Below are positions 45,187 to 53,993 of a stretch of 64,000 nucleotides of DNA, one piece after another. A program made the position numbers and the translations under genes. The DNA is from Pseudomonadota bacterium (GTDB taxonomy: Bacteria > Pseudomonadota > Alphaproteobacteria > Rhizobiales > Pleomorphomonadaceae), in the NCBI GenBank assembly GCA_023436885.1, contig JAEZHI010000006.1, positions 1-64,000 on the forward strand, read 5' to 3'. The stretch's first letter is position 1. Each line of letters starts with the position of its first letter. The notes under the pieces are model-generated. The model saw only the letters and a list, made by a program, of their open reading frames with translations, made no database searches and had not been told where the DNA came from.

Positions 45187-46242
45187 ATGGGGCAAGAGAA
45201 AAGTAGCCGCGTACGGTCGATCGACGTGGCGAGATTGGCTGGCGTCAGTCGTTCCGCCGTGTCCAGAGCCTTTACGTCGAATGCTTATGTTTCCCCGGAA
45301 ACGCGGGAAAAAGTACTGCGGGCGGCCGAAGTGCTCGGCTATCACCCAAATGTGTTGGCGCGTAGCCTGATTACGCGCAGGAGCGGCATTGTCGGCGTTG
45401 TTTCGACCGATCTTGAAAATCCATTTTATGCCGCAATCCTGCAAAAAATCAGCGTGAGCTTCCAGAACCAGGGGCTGGCCTCACTTCTTTTGTTTGGTGA
45501 CGAGCACAGCACCGATCAGCAGGTTTCCCAACTTCTGTCTTACCAAGTCGATGCGATCGTGGTCACGAATGCGGTGCTTTCGTCGGAACTGACGGCACGG
45601 CTCAGTCTTGTGAAATTGCCGGTGGTAGCCGTAAACCGCTATTTTCCACAGGATTGGGTTACCTCCATCACCTGCGGCAACAAGACGGCGGCTGCGTCTA
45701 TCGCCAATCATCTGGTGGCAATGGGCTGCAAGCGCATTGCCTTCGTGGCCGGCAAGCCCGGGGCGTCGAGCAGTGTTGATCGCGAGGCCGGCTTCCTGCG
45801 CGGCCTGGCGCTGCACGGCATTGCGCCGGTCGCTATTGAGGTAGGAAACTACAGCCACGACGGCGGCGCCGAGGCGGCAATGCGCATCCTGTCCGCGGGG
45901 ATCAGACCGGACGGTGTTTTTTGCGCCAACGACTTGATGGCATTTGGCTTTATGGATACCGCCCGCAGCAAGTTCGGGTTGCGGATACCAGACGACCTGC
46001 GGGTCGCCGGCTTTGACAACTCCAGTCTGGCCAGTTGGCCGACCTACGAACTGACGTCGGTTGACCAGAACATTGATGAAATCGTGCGGCTGGCGGTCGA
46101 GGAAGTGATGGGGCGCCTCAATGGGGGCGACAGCGGGACGCGCCATATCGAGGTGCCGGGTCAGCTATGCCTGCGGCCATCGACGCTCGGCTGGGATCAT
46201 GCTGGGAAGATGGAAGCTTCAGTTTTCAATGATGTCTTGTAA
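45187..46242 (+). CDS. LacI-family transcriptional regulator
   Basis: 351 residues. The helix-turn-helix and hinge are SIDVARLAGVSRSAVSRAF ... HPNVLARSLITRRS, and the effector domain is of the periplasmic-binding type (GIVGVVSTDLENPFYAAILQ). ATG 45187 has AAGGGG upstream. It lies between the ATPase/nucleoside hydrolase genes and the binding protein/permease genes; matching 16-base operators stand before both arms. A sugar or nucleoside inducer is expected. Confidence 0.9.
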   Translation: MGQEKSSRVRSIDVARLAGVSRSAVSRAFTSNAYVSPETREKVLRAAEVLGYHPNVLARSLITRRSGIVGVVSTDLENPFYAAILQKISVSFQNQGLASLLLFGDEHSTDQQVSQLLSYQVDAIVVTNAVLSSELTARLSLVKLPVVAVNRYFPQDWVTSITCGNKTAAASIANHLVAMGCKRIAFVAGKPGASSSVDREAGFLRGLALHGIAPVAIEVGNYSHDGGAEAAMRILSAGIRPDGVFCANDLMAFGFMDTARSKFGLRIPDDLRVAGFDNSSLASWPTYELTSVDQNIDEIVRLAVEEVMGRLNGGDSGTRHIEVPGQLCLRPSTLGWDHAGKMEASVFNDVL

Positions 46243-46612
46243 CACAATGATTTAGCTTGATAAATCCGGTTGGGCGGACCGGGGCGGCGCGCAAGGCTGT
46301 AGAGTGCGCCGCGTTGGCGCCGGATGAAATTCGCGCTGTCGACATTCCGGGCGCGAGACGGGGCGCTCGTTGGGGCCTGGTTGCTCAACATCGGAGCGGC
46401 CTGCGAGCCTCTCCGGTATTGAATGATAAGAATAAATTGTAGATTCGAGCGTCCGGCAAGTGCTGCGGTGGTTGAACGCAAATTTTTGCATGATCTTCCT
46501 GCTCGTGAGCGCGATAACATTCTTTTCAACTAGCGAAAGCTTGACAGGGTTGGCAATTGCGTGACAGCATTTGCGTCTGCACACATGTGCAGGCATGTAT
46601 TGGGAGGGGAAA
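46243..46612. other. 370-base intergenic region with promoter for the CUT1 operon
   Basis: The right end holds a TTGACA at 46541-46546 with a weak -10 (ACAGCAT region) 17-18 bases later and the operator directly after it. The left 290 bases contain no recognised gene or terminator. Confidence 0.5.
46577..46592 (+). promoter_or_regulatory. LacI-type operator before CUT1 binding-protein gene
   Basis: CTGCACACATGTGCAG has perfect 7-base arms around CA. It follows the putative TTGACA promoter, so binding would block transcription start. A related site lies at 45132-45147. Confidence 0.65.
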
Positions 46613-47881
46613 TTGCCAATTACTCGTGGTATCGCTGCCGCGCTGCTGACGGCTGCCTCGGTCGTTAGCTCGGGCGCGACGCAGGCACAGCAGACGACTA
46701 TCAATTTCCTAAGCGCCGAGCGCGACGCTACCTTCAAACCATTGCTCGAGAGCTTCGAGAAGCTGCATCCCGACATCAAGGTAGTTTACCAGTCGGTGCC
46801 CTTTGACGATCTGAACGCGGCTATCGAATCCCGTATCGGTAAGGGCGATACCAGCATCGACGTTATCGCGGCGGATACGCCGCGCATTCCGGCCTTTGCC
46901 TCCAAGGGCTACCTGCTGAACCTTGACGATCGGCGGGCAGAAATCACCGCTGCGGTGCCCAATCCGGTGGACATCGAACAGGTTAGCTACAACGGAAAGC
47001 TCTTCGCCTACCCGATGTGGACCTCGACGCAGCTCCTGTTTTACAACCGCGACATGCTGAAGGCGGGCAATATCACGCCGCCGTCCGACAAGGCGGACAG
47101 CCGCGCAACCTGGAGCGAGCTACTCGACAAGGCCGCCGCCGCCCAGAAGGCCGGCGCCAAATGGGGCCTGATGTTCGAGCAGGTCGACCGCTATTACCAG
47201 CTGCAGATGTTGTTCGAGTCTGCCGGGGCCGGTTCCGGTCTGACTGGCAAGGACAACCTGACGCCCGACATCACCAACCCAGGCTGGGTCAAGATCGCCA
47301 AGTGGTACGGCGATACGTTCGCCAACGGCATTTCCCCACGGGGCGTCACCCCCGAGCAGGCGCAGGACCTGTTCGTGAACAAGCAGGTGGCCTTCTTCGT
47401 GACAGGTCCCTGGGCGCTCGGCCGCTTCAACGCCGTTGACGGGCTGAACTACGGCGTGGCCTACGTCCCATACTTCGAGGGCGGCAAGCCGATCACGGCC
47501 ACCGGTTCGTGGTCGCTGGCCATCAACCCGAATACCAAGAATCTCGAGGCCGCTCGCACCTTCGCCGAGTATGCGACGCTCAACGCCGAAGGGGCCTATC
47601 TGACCGTGTCGGCCAACCCATTGCCGCCGACTAATGCCGAAGCGTACAAGACATATGCCAAGACGATTGAGGCGATGACGCCAAAGGTTGGCCCGGCCAT
47701 CGATATCATTAGCTATGAATCGCAGAAGACGGCCGTTGGTCGCCCGCGCAGCAAGGGCTATGTCGCCTTCGAAACGGTCATGAACCGCACCTTCAGCGAC
47801 ATCCGCAACGGTTCTGACGCCCAGTCGTCACTGGCTGCCGCGCAGCGCACTCTGGAGCGTCAGCTTAAGCGGCTCAACTGA
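46613..47881 (+). CDS. CUT1-type ABC transporter sugar-binding protein
   Basis: About 422 residues with a signal peptide (GIAAALLTAASVVSSGATQAQ). The mature protein is a family 1 solute-binding protein (TINFLSAERDATFKPLLESFEKLHPDIKVVY; later FVTGPWALGRFN). The start is probably the TTG at 46613 with GGGAGGGG just upstream; an ATG at 46595 would begin inside the leader, next to the operator. The family binds sugars and glycerol phosphodiesters; the linked nucleoside hydrolase suggests a riboside or ribose-like ligand. Confidence 0.9.
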   Translation: MPITRGIAAALLTAASVVSSGATQAQQTTINFLSAERDATFKPLLESFEKLHPDIKVVYQSVPFDDLNAAIESRIGKGDTSIDVIAADTPRIPAFASKGYLLNLDDRRAEITAAVPNPVDIEQVSYNGKLFAYPMWTSTQLLFYNRDMLKAGNITPPSDKADSRATWSELLDKAAAAQKAGAKWGLMFEQVDRYYQLQMLFESAGAGSGLTGKDNLTPDITNPGWVKIAKWYGDTFANGISPRGVTPEQAQDLFVNKQVAFFVTGPWALGRFNAVDGLNYGVAYVPYFEGGKPITATGSWSLAINPNTKNLEAARTFAEYATLNAEGAYLTVSANPLPPTNAEAYKTYAKTIEAMTPKVGPAIDIISYESQKTAVGRPRSKGYVAFETVMNRTFSDIRNGSDAQSSLAAAQRTLERQLKRLN

Positions 47882-47900
47882 CGTAAGCCTCCGGCAATAG

Positions 47901-47937
47901 GCGCCGGAAAAGTGACGATAAGTCATTTTCCCGGCGC
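47901..47937 (+). terminator. intercistronic hairpin after binding-protein gene
   Basis: Imperfect stem of about 15 bp (gcgccgg-aaaag-tgac paired with gtcatttt-cccggcgc) and loop GATAA. No T-run follows, and permease genes continue, so it probably protects or partially terminates the message to favour the binding protein. Confidence 0.6.
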
Positions 47938-47961
47938 TACTTAATAGAGGGGTTTCCGGAG

Positions 47962-48816
47962 ATGGTGTCCAGGTCTCGTCTCGTCACCGCCTTGTTGTTC
48001 TTGGCGCCAGCGTTGCTATCGGTCGTCTTGCTCCGCCTTTGGCCAGCGGCCGTAGCGGTGCACGACTCCTTCGCGGTACCGGGGGAGGATGGCTACAGCA
48101 TTGAAAACTACACCTACGTTTTCACCGACCCCACTTTCATTCAAAGCCTTAAGGTAACTGCGGTTTTCTCACTGATCGTCAACCCGATGCAGATCGCGAT
48201 CGCGCTCGGCCTGGCGGTGCTGATGAACGCGCTGATCCCGACGATCGGCTTTTGGCGCGCCATGGTGCTGCTGCCGGTAGCAATCCCACAGAGCGTTTCG
48301 GCGGTCATCTGGGGCGTCGCTCTCAGGCCCGATGGCCTGGTCAACTCGGTACTGACGTCGCTAGGTCTGCCTGCGCAGCGCTTCCTGACCTCGCCGGACC
48401 AAGCGCTCGGTTCGATCATCCTGATCACCAGTTGGATCGGCGTCGGCTATTGGATGACCTTTCTACTCGCCGGGCTTCAGGACATTCCAAAATCACTCTA
48501 TGAGGCGGTTCGCATCGATGGCGCCAATCGCTGGCAGCAGTTTCGCTATGTGACTTTGCCGCAGTTGCGCCGACCGCTGACCTTCGTTCTCGTCGCCGAC
48601 ACGGTTGCCAACTTCCTGGTCTTCGCACCGGTCCAGATCCTGACCCAAGGCGGGCCGCAGCAATCGACCGACCTGATCATGAACGAGATCTACACCCAAG
48701 CCTTCGTCATCAACGACACCGGCAGCGCCTCGGCAGCGACGGTGGTGCTGGTCGCCGTGGTCCTGCTCGTCGTCGTCATTCAGTTCCGCATGATGGAAAG
48801 GGAGCATCACTCGTGA
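47962..48816 (+). CDS. CUT1-type ABC transporter permease (MalF-like)
   Basis: 284 residues with six predicted membrane helices and the EAA loop (LYEAVRIDGANRWQQFRYVTLPQLRRP). It follows the hairpin by 24 bases and overlaps the next permease gene as GTGA. It forms the channel with the second permease. Confidence 0.92.
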   Translation: MVSRSRLVTALLFLAPALLSVVLLRLWPAAVAVHDSFAVPGEDGYSIENYTYVFTDPTFIQSLKVTAVFSLIVNPMQIAIALGLAVLMNALIPTIGFWRAMVLLPVAIPQSVSAVIWGVALRPDGLVNSVLTSLGLPAQRFLTSPDQALGSIILITSWIGVGYWMTFLLAGLQDIPKSLYEAVRIDGANRWQQFRYVTLPQLRRPLTFVLVADTVANFLVFAPVQILTQGGPQQSTDLIMNEIYTQAFVINDTGSASAATVVLVAVVLLVVVIQFRMMEREHHS

Positions 48817-49640
48817 GCCGAGGCAATGTCTTTCGCGCCATCGCGATCATAGTGGTCGCATTGTTGTTCTTCCTGCCGCTGTGGTGGATGGCGACCAGCG
48901 CACTGCGGCCGACGGATTCCATCTTCCGCTATCTGTCGCCGGTCGGCCTCTATACCTTCTGGCCCGACACCTGGACGTTGCGCAACGTCGTCGGCGTCTG
49001 GGAAAGCCCTTTCCGGCTGGCCATCTTCAACTCGATCTTCGTCTCCGCGGTGACGGTGGTGGTCGGTCTGGCGATCTGCTCGACGGCGGCCTTCGCGCTG
49101 GCCGTCATCGAGTTTCCCTTCCGCAACGCCCTTTTCATGTTGATGGTCGTCAGCTTCCTGATCCCCTTCGACGCCATCGCGGTTCCGCTCTACGGTACCA
49201 TGCGGGCCCTGGCGCTTCAGAACACCTTTACCGGCCTGATCCTGCCAGGCATCGGCAATGGCCTCGCCGTTTTCCTGCTGCGACAGTTTTTCCTCGGCGT
49301 ACCGAAGGAGCTGCGCGAGGCCGCCGTGATCGACGGCATGGGTTGGTTCGGGATCTATCGCAGAATCTACCTGCCGCTTTCTGTTCCAGCGATAATTAGT
49401 GCCGCCCTCATCCTGTTCATCTTCCAGTGGCAGGCCTATCTGTGGCCGTTGTTGATCGCGCCGGCTCCGGAATACAAGGTCGCTGCGGTGGCGATTGCCC
49501 AATTCTCCAACGGCATCCAGATCGACTATGGCCTTATCTTCGCTGCGGCCCTGTTCATTTCGCTTATTCCCATGGTGATGCTGACCGTCACGCAGCGCTT
49601 CTACGCGAGGTCGATCGCGGCCACCGGCGGAAAGGAATAA
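48813..49640 (+). CDS. CUT1-type ABC transporter permease (MalG-like)
   Basis: 275 residues, six predicted helices, EAA loop (LREAAVIDGMGWFGIYRRIYLPLSVPAI). The start is a GTG overlapping the preceding stop. The last gene of this arm of the divergent transporter locus. Confidence 0.92.
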   Translation: MSRGNVFRAIAIIVVALLFFLPLWWMATSALRPTDSIFRYLSPVGLYTFWPDTWTLRNVVGVWESPFRLAIFNSIFVSAVTVVVGLAICSTAAFALAVIEFPFRNALFMLMVVSFLIPFDAIAVPLYGTMRALALQNTFTGLILPGIGNGLAVFLLRQFFLGVPKELREAAVIDGMGWFGIYRRIYLPLSVPAIISAALILFIFQWQAYLWPLLIAPAPEYKVAAVAIAQFSNGIQIDYGLIFAAALFISLIPMVMLTVTQRFYARSIAATGGKE

Positions 49641-50212
49641 CGACGGTGGTTCTGTGCCACGTTCAGGGGAAGGACGCGGCGGGGACATCGCCCATGCCGC
49701 TCTCGGCCGCCCCGGTGAGCATGGCAAAGATCTCAGCCACCTCACACTTGCCTATCTCGGCGAAACTGGGCAGTCTGTTCTGCGCAAGCGTGATGGCGGG
49801 CGCGCAACGCTAGCCATCCCTTGCTCGAGCGCGGTTGCCCTCCGTCTGCTTCGCCGATCCTTCGGAACCACATTCGAATAATATATCTCGATCACCGACG
49901 TACGTATATTGATGGTCAGTGTATCGACGGCCGTACCTCCCTGAGCTGCCGCGTCGCGTACCTGTGACCGGAAGCTATAAGCGGAGCGAACCTAGCCCAT
50001 CACATCGGTCTTCAGTTTGGCTGCTTGCAACAGGATATTGAGGCTTTCTTGTAGGACTACTTTCGCTCGCGAGAGGCTTTGACGAACCCCGGCTCGTCGT
50101 CTCTTGGTCCCCGCCCACGAACAGCTGTGAGGGCTTGCCAGAGTTTGATGAAGCTCGCGAAGGTCTCGACGTTTTGGCGCACGCCGCCGCGGCTTCTTGC
50201 CTTTGCGATAGG

Positions 50213-50335
50213 CTAGGATGCGAATGCGCTGTTGGCGGATGATTTCTGTGCTTGGCCCGGTATGGAGAATCGAACCCAGAGGCTCGGGCTATCCACTCGG
50301 GAAAATACGATATAGGGCAGTTTGGGTTGATCCAT
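50213..50335 (-). pseudogene. possible integrase N-terminal fragment
   Basis: A 40-residue frame beginning MDQPKLPYIVFSRV and continuing SPSLWVRFSIPGQ resembles the first strands of phage-type tyrosine integrases, then ends early. It lies 190 bases from the 3' end of tRNA-Thr. No catalytic domain follows. The identification rests on pattern and place only. Confidence 0.3.
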
Positions 50336-50342
50336 GGGTCGC

Positions 50343-50432
50343 CACCAGCGAATTACTGTGCTGCGTCGGTGTGCTAGGTGCGTGCTAAAAGCACGCTGCA
50401 CGCTACCGCTAACTTATTGAAAAATAATAAGC
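50343..50432. repeat. about 90-base repeat related to 34033-34120
   Basis: Second copy of the repeat found upstream of the TadG-like gene. It has a 6-bp hairpin (gcgtgc/gcacgc at 50380-50396) and includes two of the GTGCTAR motifs. Confidence 0.5.
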
Positions 50433-50523
50433 AGGACAACCTCGTGCTAACAGCGTGCTAGCCCGTTTTGTCCCGAAAACCCGCGGAATTCGCAGGAAAA
50501 GCTCAGCTATTTCAGGGGATTAA

Positions 50524-50598
<75 letters not shown>

Positions 50599-50825
50599 AT
50601 CGTCTGTCCGTGGAGCCGATCGAAGCCGGTCGTCGTGGACGGGCGTTCTCCTGCCATAGTTCTGCCCACCACGCAACCCCATAGAAGACGAAATCGACCG
50701 CTAAAAAGCGTCCACCTGATTGCGTGGCGGCTGGGTCGCGGGGAAAAGCCGGCTTTGCCGACAAAATCCCTTGAAAGGTGAAGAAAAGGATCGCAAGGAA
50801 AGCCGGAAAGGGACGACGCGGCATC

Positions 50826-51035
50826 ATGACGAGCGACGATAGCACGGCAAAGGGCGGCGCGGCGCGCGACGCCAAGGCAGAGCGGGAGCGGCGTTTGGCC
50901 GAGGCGCTACGTGAGAATCTCCTGAAGCGCAAGGCGCAGGCGCGCGGTCGCCGCGCCGGCGAGGCCGATCAACGCGCTGGGCTGGCCGCAGCCGGGACTG
51001 CGAAACACAAGCCGGATGAGTCCGGCAATAAGTGA
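50826..51035 (+). CDS. small charged hypothetical protein upstream of murA
   Basis: 69 residues, rich in Ala, Arg, Lys and Glu, with a helical middle (RDAKAERERRLAEALRENLLKRKAQARGRRAGE). Short proteins of this kind often precede murA in rhizobia. ATG 50826 is chosen over a start 48 bases upstream. The stop codon overlaps an in-frame GTG of the following reading frame; murA itself begins 53 bases later. Function unknown. Confidence 0.65.
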   Translation: MTSDDSTAKGGAARDAKAERERRLAEALRENLLKRKAQARGRRAGEADQRAGLAAAGTAKHKPDESGNK

Positions 51036-51088
51036 CGCGCTCGACGCAACTGAACACGAATCGCCGGCAACGCCGGCCTGAGGTGAAG

Positions 51089-52378
51089 ATGGATAAGATC
51101 AGAATCGTCGGCGGCAATCCGCTCAACGGCATCATTCCGATTTCCGGCGCCAAGAATGCGGCCCTGCCGCTGATGATCGCCAGCCTGCTGACCGATGAGA
51201 CGCTGACGCTGGAAAACGTGCCGCGTCTTGCCGACGTCCGTCAGCTCACCAACATTCTCGTCAATCACGGCGTCGATTATGGCGTCAATGGCAAGCGGCA
51301 GGGCGAAGGGCTGCTCACCGGGCAGACCGTTTCGCTCACCGCTCGCTCGATCACCGATACCACGGCTCCCTACGAGCTGGTCTCGACCATGCGGGCGAGC
51401 TTCTGGGTGATCGGTCCGCTCCTGGCCCGCATGCACAGGGCGCGCGTGTCGCTGCCCGGCGGCTGTGCCATTGGAACGCGGCCGGTCGACCTGTTCCTGA
51501 TGGGGCTTGAACGGCTCGGCGCGCAGATCGACGTCGAGGGCGGTTATGTCGTCGCGACTGCACCCGGCGGCCTTGTCGGCAATCGCGTCGTGTTCCCCAA
51601 GGTGTCGGTAGGCGCGACCCACGTCATCATGATGGCGGCAACCCTTGCCAAAGGCGAAACAGTCATCGAGAACGCCGCGCGCGAGCCGGAAGTGGTCGAT
51701 CTCGCTCGCTGCCTCATTGCCATGGGCGCGCGAATCTCCGGGGAAGGTACCTCCACCATCGTCATTGAAGGCGTCGACCGTCTGCGCGGCGCACGTCACC
51801 GGGTTGTTTCAGATCGCATCGAAACCGGTACTTACGCCATGGCCGTGGCGATGACCGGCGGTGATGTGCTGCTGGAAGGCGCCGAGGCGGCCTTGCTCGA
51901 AGCGCCGATCGATGTTCTCCGTCAGGTCGGTACCGAGATCGAGGAGACCAACAGCGGCCTCCGCGTTCGCCGCAACGGCGCGGGCATTGTTGCTGCAGAT
52001 ATCGTCACCGATCCTTTCCCCGGCTTCCCGACCGATTTGCAGGCGCAGTTCATGGCGTTGATGACGCGGGCACGCGGCACGGCCAGAATCACCGAAACCA
52101 TCTTCGAGAACCGCTTCATGCACGTGGCGGAACTCGCCCGCTTCGGTGCGCGCATCAGCCTTGAAGGGCAGGTCGCGACTGTTGAAGGTGTCGAGCGTCT
52201 GAAGGGCGCGCCGGTGATGGCCACCGACCTGCGCGCTTCGGTTTCGCTGGTGATCGCCGGACTTGTCGCCGAAGGTGAGACGGTCATTAATCGCGTCTAT
52301 CACCTGGACCGTGGCTTTGAACGGCTGGAAGACAAGATCGGCCGCTGCGGTGCGGTGATCGAGCGGATCAGTGGCTGA
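51089..52378 (+). CDS. murA: UDP-N-acetylglucosamine 1-carboxyvinyltransferase MurA
   Basis: 429 residues. Catalyses the first committed step of peptidoglycan synthesis in the cytoplasm, adding enolpyruvate from PEP to UDP-GlcNAc. Lys22-Asn23 (ISGAKNAALP) and catalytic Cys126 in LPGGCAIGTRPVD are present, so the enzyme is of the fosfomycin-sensitive Cys type. ATG 51089 matches the family start (MDKIRIVGGNPLNG); a GTG at 51032 is rejected. Confidence 0.97.
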   Translation: MDKIRIVGGNPLNGIIPISGAKNAALPLMIASLLTDETLTLENVPRLADVRQLTNILVNHGVDYGVNGKRQGEGLLTGQTVSLTARSITDTTAPYELVSTMRASFWVIGPLLARMHRARVSLPGGCAIGTRPVDLFLMGLERLGAQIDVEGGYVVATAPGGLVGNRVVFPKVSVGATHVIMMAATLAKGETVIENAAREPEVVDLARCLIAMGARISGEGTSTIVIEGVDRLRGARHRVVSDRIETGTYAMAVAMTGGDVLLEGAEAALLEAPIDVLRQVGTEIEETNSGLRVRRNGAGIVAADIVTDPFPGFPTDLQAQFMALMTRARGTARITETIFENRFMHVAELARFGARISLEGQVATVEGVERLKGAPVMATDLRASVSLVIAGLVAEGETVINRVYHLDRGFERLEDKIGRCGAVIERISG

Positions 52379-52382
52379 TATC

Positions 52383-52823
52383 ATGAACGTCTTGATCCGC
52401 GAGGCCGAGGCGAGCGACGAAGGCGCATGGCGCCGCCTCTGGGCGGGCTATCTCGCCCATCTCGACGCGACGGTGCCGGACGAGGTGACGGCCCATACCT
52501 GGGCGCGCATCCTCGATCCGGCGAGCCCGGTGTTCTGTCGCCTCGCGGAGGCCGATGGTGCGGTGGTCGGCTTCGCTGTCTGCCTGCTGCATGAGGGAAG
52601 CTGGGCGCTGACACCCCACTGTTACCTCGAGGATCTCTTTGTCGATCCGCGGTGCCGCGGGCGTGGAGCCGGCCGGGCACTGATCGCGGATATTCGCGCA
52701 CTCGCCAAGGTGAAGGGCTGGAACCGGCTTTATTGGCATACGCGCGAAGACAATCCCGCTCGTCACCTGTATGACGGCTTTGCGCCAGCGAGCGGCATGA
52801 TCGTCTACAAGCTGACGCCGTGA
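52383..52823 (+). CDS. GNAT-family N-acetyltransferase
   Basis: 146 residues with the acetyl-CoA loop DLFVDPRCRGRGAGRALIADI and a C-terminal GNAT strand (NRLYWHTREDNPARHLYDGF). The acceptor is unknown. The start is ATG 52383, or a GTG at 52371 overlapping the murA stop. It is coupled to the downstream kinase gene by a GTGA overlap. Confidence 0.87.
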   Translation: MNVLIREAEASDEGAWRRLWAGYLAHLDATVPDEVTAHTWARILDPASPVFCRLAEADGAVVGFAVCLLHEGSWALTPHCYLEDLFVDPRCRGRGAGRALIADIRALAKVKGWNRLYWHTREDNPARHLYDGFAPASGMIVYKLTP

Positions 52824-53314
52824 GAACCGTTGTTGTCGTCAGCGGGCCGGTGAATGCCGGCAAGACGACCATTGGACGCGCCCTGGCAAGGGCGATCGAC
52901 GGCGCCACCTTCATCGACGGCGATGACCACGATGCGCCGGACGATGCCCCGCTTCATGTCCGTATAGAGGCTGCCCTCCGGAGACTATGCGACGAGATTG
53001 TCGCCACCCCCTCCCTCTGCCTCGTCATCGCATATCCCCTGCGCGATGAAGATTACGAGCGCCTCCTGCTCGCAGCCAGAACTCGTAACGCTCGGCTCTT
53101 GGTCGTCACCCTGGCGCCGCCGCTGGAGGTGACGCTCGGCGACCGAGGCAATCGCAAGCTCGAGGAGGAAGAGCGGGCGCGAATTCGCGAGATGTACGCG
53201 GGGGGCTACCATCAACCCGCGTTCAGCGGCTTGACCGTCGCTGGGACACCAAGCATCGACCTTGCAGTCCGGCAAATTCTTGCTTGGCTCGACGCGCTGC
53301 CGACCTCGCCTTGA
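52820..53314 (+). CDS. P-loop kinase-like protein
   Basis: 164 residues. Walker A GPVNAGKTT lies at residues 9-17, followed by FIDGDDHDAPDD, a small-molecule-kinase pattern reminiscent of gluconate/shikimate kinases. The middle contains CLVIAYPLRDEDYERLL and a basic lid (GDRGNRKLEEEERARI). The substrate is unknown. GTG start within the preceding stop. Confidence 0.7.
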   Translation: MRTVVVVSGPVNAGKTTIGRALARAIDGATFIDGDDHDAPDDAPLHVRIEAALRRLCDEIVATPSLCLVIAYPLRDEDYERLLLAARTRNARLLVVTLAPPLEVTLGDRGNRKLEEEERARIREMYAGGYHQPAFSGLTVAGTPSIDLAVRQILAWLDALPTSP

Positions 53315-53525
53315 CGCGCCGACGGTCCCGGCACGTCCTCCAAATGGAAGCGCTTCCGCCACCGGACCGAATAATAGGCATGATCGGGACGAAGCGGTCA
53401 GTTTCCTTATCTTCGGATACCGTCAAAGCCTTGCTTCGCTGGCTCATCCGCCCTATCTCAAGGCAACCTCGGCGGGGTGAGCTTTCCTCTGATCCCGCCG
53501 CCCTGACAGGAGCGGACAGCCCTCA

Positions 53526-53957
53526 ATGGACATGCTGAAACTTGCAGCCCTCGACGCCGAAGATCTCAAGGTGATCGCAGCCCACACGCAGGATGCCGTG
53601 GGCAAGGTTGGTGACATCGTCTGGCGGCCGGCTGAGCATCGCCTCACCATCGAGCTCAATCGCTTTGCCTGGGAAAAGGCCGGCGGTCGCACCAAGCAGC
53701 GCCGGCGCAGTCTTCTCCACTTCGCCCGCGTCGAGGCAGTGAAGTCGGCGCATATCCGACGCGATTTTCCCGATGCCATCGTCAGCCTGCTCACCATTCG
53801 TTTCGAAGGCAAGGATGAGGATCCCTCGGGGAAGGTGTTCCTTGAGTTTGCCGGCGGCGGTTCCATGCGGCTCGATGTCGAGTGCATCGAAGCGAGCCTG
53901 ACCGATCTTGGCGCCGCCTGGGCCACCGAGCATCAGCCAAGCCACGACCTGAACTGA
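53526..53957 (+). CDS. DUF2948 family protein
   Basis: 143 residues matching the DUF2948 family that precedes hisD in many alphaproteobacteria (LKLAALDAEDLKVIAAHTQDAV, LRLDVECIEA-like C-terminus). The function is unknown. It ends 36 bases before hisD and is probably cotranscribed. Confidence 0.87.
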   Translation: MDMLKLAALDAEDLKVIAAHTQDAVGKVGDIVWRPAEHRLTIELNRFAWEKAGGRTKQRRRSLLHFARVEAVKSAHIRRDFPDAIVSLLTIRFEGKDEDPSGKVFLEFAGGGSMRLDVECIEASLTDLGAAWATEHQPSHDLN

Positions 53958-53993
53958 TCCACCCGTTTCCCTCGCTTTTCGCTGGAGAGAGCT

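Larger units (their letters stand above)
49641..50523. other. 883-base gene-poor region, probable integration scar
   Basis: No intact gene is recognised. An open frame at 49654-49881 (75 codons) shows no family I know. The right half holds a short integrase-like fragment, a 90-base repeat shared with 34033-34120, four GTGCTAR motifs (50371, 50382, 50444, 50455), and then tRNA-Thr. This is the usual makeup of a decayed mobile-element end. Confidence 0.5.

Noticed and set aside
49654..49881. 75-codon frame after the CUT1 permeases
   Set aside because: Some coding-like base use but no recognisable family; left as unassigned within the gene-poor region.
50258..50285. tRNA T-arm look-alike (GGGTTCGATTC on the minus strand)
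   Set aside because: Only three of five T-stem pairs form and no cloverleaf surrounds it; it is part of the integrase-like fragment.
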